Source: a virus
Reading direction: 5' to 3' (one strand)
IMG/VR virus record: IMGVR_UViG_3300021079_000018
Coordinates: 1 to 40,426 of that record
DNA: 40,426 bases
Under the pieces are notes generated by a model, which was not told the DNA's origin, did no database searches, and worked only from the letters and a program-made list of their open reading frames with translations. Positions 38,577 through 40,426 of this stretch are shown here, one piece after another. The translations under genes were made by a program, and so were the position numbers. The stretch's first letter is position 1. Each line of letters starts with the position of its first letter.

Positions 38577-40426
38577 TTATAAATTATTTACTATTTCTGC
38601 TGCTTTTGCAATCTGAGGGTCATTAAATGAACCAGCTGAATTAATGATTGGTTGTTGAGCTTGTTGCTTTTGTTGAGCCTGCATCTGCTGCTCGGCTAGC
38701 ATCTGTTCTTGAGACATTTTATCTCTTTGAAGCTGCATTTGCTGTTGTTGTTGTTGTTCTTGTATTTGTTGTGGTGATGGGCCATCAGATACCATAACAA
38801 ATTCAGATGCACCTGGTATCTCTGATAACTCTTCGTAAGAATTTAACATGTTTCCCCAGTTAACATCAATACGTGGATCATCCTTAAATATATTCTGAAA
38901 TTGTCCAATAGTACCCATTAAATCTTTTAATGCAGTAAGTTGTTTTTCTTTTTCTACCTTCATAGTAGAATTAGTTTTTACGCTAAAACGATATTCAACA
39001 CCTTTTAATTTTTTAGGATCTATCCTTAAATCACCTGCAGTCATAGTTTTATCTGGAGCAAAACCTGTATCAAAAAGTCCAATAACATCAGTTAAACCTG
39101 CTTTTACAATAGCTTCAATGTCTTGTGAAAATAAACTTACTGGAATTTCTTCAGTACCAACATTTACAATAAGTGAGAAAAAACCGTCAGTTAATTGTTC
39201 GATTGCCATTTCTAAATTCTGGCGTTCTGCGCCATCACGTGTTGCTTCTTTTCCAGAATACATTTCAATAGCTGCAGGTGTCTTGCCTTGACTTGGATTA
39301 AGTGCTTCTGCACCAGGTATCGATGCATTTTGTGAACCGTATAGTGAGAGTAATGAACCTGTTAGATTAGACATAGCACCCTGGTAAGTGTTAAGACCTG
39401 CGGTATTTGTAGGCATTGGGCGAATAGAGTTAGGCAAAGTCTCCATAAGAATTGGATTTGCCTTTGTTACATCTAGAGTGTGCTTAATAACACCGTTGGC
39501 GTTAACAATTATTCCAGGAGCAAGGTTTCGTTTTAAAGAAGCAAAATAAAAGTTAGTTAGTCCGTCTCTAGCAAATTGTAACGGTTTTGCACGTTGAAAA
39601 TCTCCAAGGCCATAGAATGAATCATATAATGGCTGAGAATACTTAATAACAAAGGGTATGCGTCCGTTTTTGTGTGGATTAGGTAAATCTCTAACTTTAA
39701 TGCAGGAATTGTCTGGAGCAAAAGTAATCCATCGTCCATCGTCTCCAGCTTCGTATCGTGTAGCTAGACATATGCCTTTTTTAACTGGTGATGGGTTTCG
39801 TTTTCTAGATACATATGTGTCCCTCACAGTATCAGTTCCACCAGTGGAGTCTTTCTCAGAGTTTATTAATTCCTGTAGAGCATCTCTGTCCCAGCCGTCA
39901 TCTTCAACTACATTATCTATTATATCATCCAGTTGTTTTTTGCCAACCCAAGTTAAAGCTGTAACATAATCCATGTCTTCAATTGATATTCTACCTTGTT
40001 GCGGAATTAGATTGCGTGGATTCCAGAGCCAACAATCAGGTCCAGCATAGCCAGAATTATTTGTGTTCCAATCGTAAAACATAGGCATGTATCCGTAAAC
40101 TGTAGAGTATAGTTGCCACATTGATAATTTTTGTTGAAAAGGGCGCTGTGCGTTAGCATTTGGATATATCCATTTTTGTCTAAGAATATCCATAAACGCA
40201 GCTTTACCTACGTCAGCTCGTCCTGCAGATTCAGTATTGCCGTCAGGCAGTTTTGCAATAACTCGGTCAGCACGTTCTTTAGCTAGTGTTGCAGAATAAG
40301 AATCAGTTATTTTAGAACCATCTATAGAATTAGATATACTATCATAAACTGTTCCAATAAGCATAGCTTCGTAGCTATCAAAATCTAAATTTATATAATT
40401 ACGGTGTACATTCCAGTCAGATTCAT
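38577..40426 (-). CDS. Portal protein, 5' end beyond the window
   Basis: The dodecameric DNA gate at the tail vertex. The frame stays open to the last base: the visible part is 595 residues from ATG 40364 plus some 20 earlier residues (ESDWNVHRNYINLDFDSYEA). It shows podoviral portal features: a wing/stem pattern (MWQLYSTVYGYMPMFYDW, CWLWNPRNLIPQQG), RNLAPGIIVNANGVI, TNTAGLNTYQGAMSNLTGSLLSLYGSQNAS, the long helical IEMYSGKEATRDGAERQNLEMAIEQ and a glutamine-rich C-terminal tail. No start codon occurs in frame before the edge, so the gene is truncated here. Confidence 0.88.
   Translation of the reverse strand, partial: ESDWNVHRNYINLDFDSYEAMLIGTVYDSISNSIDGSKITDSYSATLAKERADRVIAKLPDGNTESAGRADVGKAAFMDILRQKWIYPNANAQRPFQQKLSMWQLYSTVYGYMPMFYDWNTNNSGYAGPDCWLWNPRNLIPQQGRISIEDMDYVTALTWVGKKQLDDIIDNVVEDDGWDRDALQELINSEKDSTGGTDTVRDTYVSRKRNPSPVKKGICLATRYEAGDDGRWITFAPDNSCIKVRDLPNPHKNGRIPFVIKYSQPLYDSFYGLGDFQRAKPLQFARDGLTNFYFASLKRNLAPGIIVNANGVIKHTLDVTKANPILMETLPNSIRPMPTNTAGLNTYQGAMSNLTGSLLSLYGSQNASIPGAEALNPSQGKTPAAIEMYSGKEATRDGAERQNLEMAIEQLTDGFFSLIVNVGTEEIPVSLFSQDIEAIVKAGLTDVIGLFDTGFAPDKTMTAGDLRIDPKKLKGVEYRFSVKTNSTMKVEKEKQLTALKDLMGTIGQFQNIFKDDPRIDVNWGNMLNSYEELSEIPGASEFVMVSDGPSPQQIQEQQQQQQMQLQRDKMSQEQMLAEQQMQAQQKQQAQQPIINSAGSFNDPQIAKAAEIVNNL

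Noticed and set aside
23-40364. Long antisense frames opposite terL, tail and ejection genes (for example 806-1003, 23248-23490, 26746-27018)
   Set aside because: They mirror real genes on the other strand, lack ribosome sites and have implausible composition.
1-40426. Alternative genetic code (TGA or TAG recoded)
   Set aside because: TGA, TAG and TAA are all used as terminal stops, often in tight overlaps, and standard-code proteins have normal family lengths.

Overview
The window is most of, or all of, one tailed double-stranded DNA phage genome. It is AT-rich, densely packed and uses the standard bacterial code: TAA, TAG and TGA all act as stops, and many genes are joined by ATGA or TAATG overlaps. 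Virion gene order is podovirus-like (short tail): terminase, portal, scaffold, capsid, tail fibres, two internal virion proteins, head-tail adaptor, tail nozzle. A CHAP-domain endolysin, an r1t-type holin and an XhlA-like membrane protein point to a monoderm (Gram-positive-type) host. I cannot name the host from sequence alone. I see no tRNA, integrase, lysogeny repressor, DNA or RNA polymerase, CRISPR array or insertion sequence.

Layout. From about 3.4 kb down to 1 the minus strand carries terS, a Phd-like small regulator, an unknown gene and terL. The same strand resumes at the right end with portal and runs left without interruption to 11.9 kb. If the ends are joined this is one late unit: terS, terL, portal, scaffold, capsid, co-chaperonin, fibres, methyltransferase and glycosyltransferase, a DUF4185 tailspike, ejection proteins, adaptor, nozzle, three paralogous receptor-binding fibres, lysis, then a nucleic-acid metabolism group (metallophosphoesterase, MazG-like, metallopeptidase). 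From 3.4 to 11.8 kb the plus strand carries the early region: strings of very small, mostly unknown genes from five recognisable sigma70-type promoters, with a recombination core (Cas4/RecB-like nuclease, SSB-like protein, NinG-like HNH protein) at 8.1-10.3 kb.

Regulation. The plus-strand promoters share TTGACA boxes, and several have a TGC-extended -10 and a leader resembling AACTAACAGGAAAGG. A divergent control region at 2.7-3.5 kb contains an ATGTACAT operator pair, a palindrome flanked by direct repeats and terminator-like hairpins.

The strongest candidate for something new is the only gene-free stretch over 300 bases, 7318-7843. It can fold into many stems, including apparent pseudoknots, and ends in two hairpins that present ribosome-binding-like sequences in their loops. 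It looks like a large structured noncoding RNA. Other RNA-level oddities are two mutually exclusive hairpins before the methyltransferase (32.82-32.88 kb) and a tandem pair of covarying hairpins before the scaffold gene (37.91-37.97 kb).
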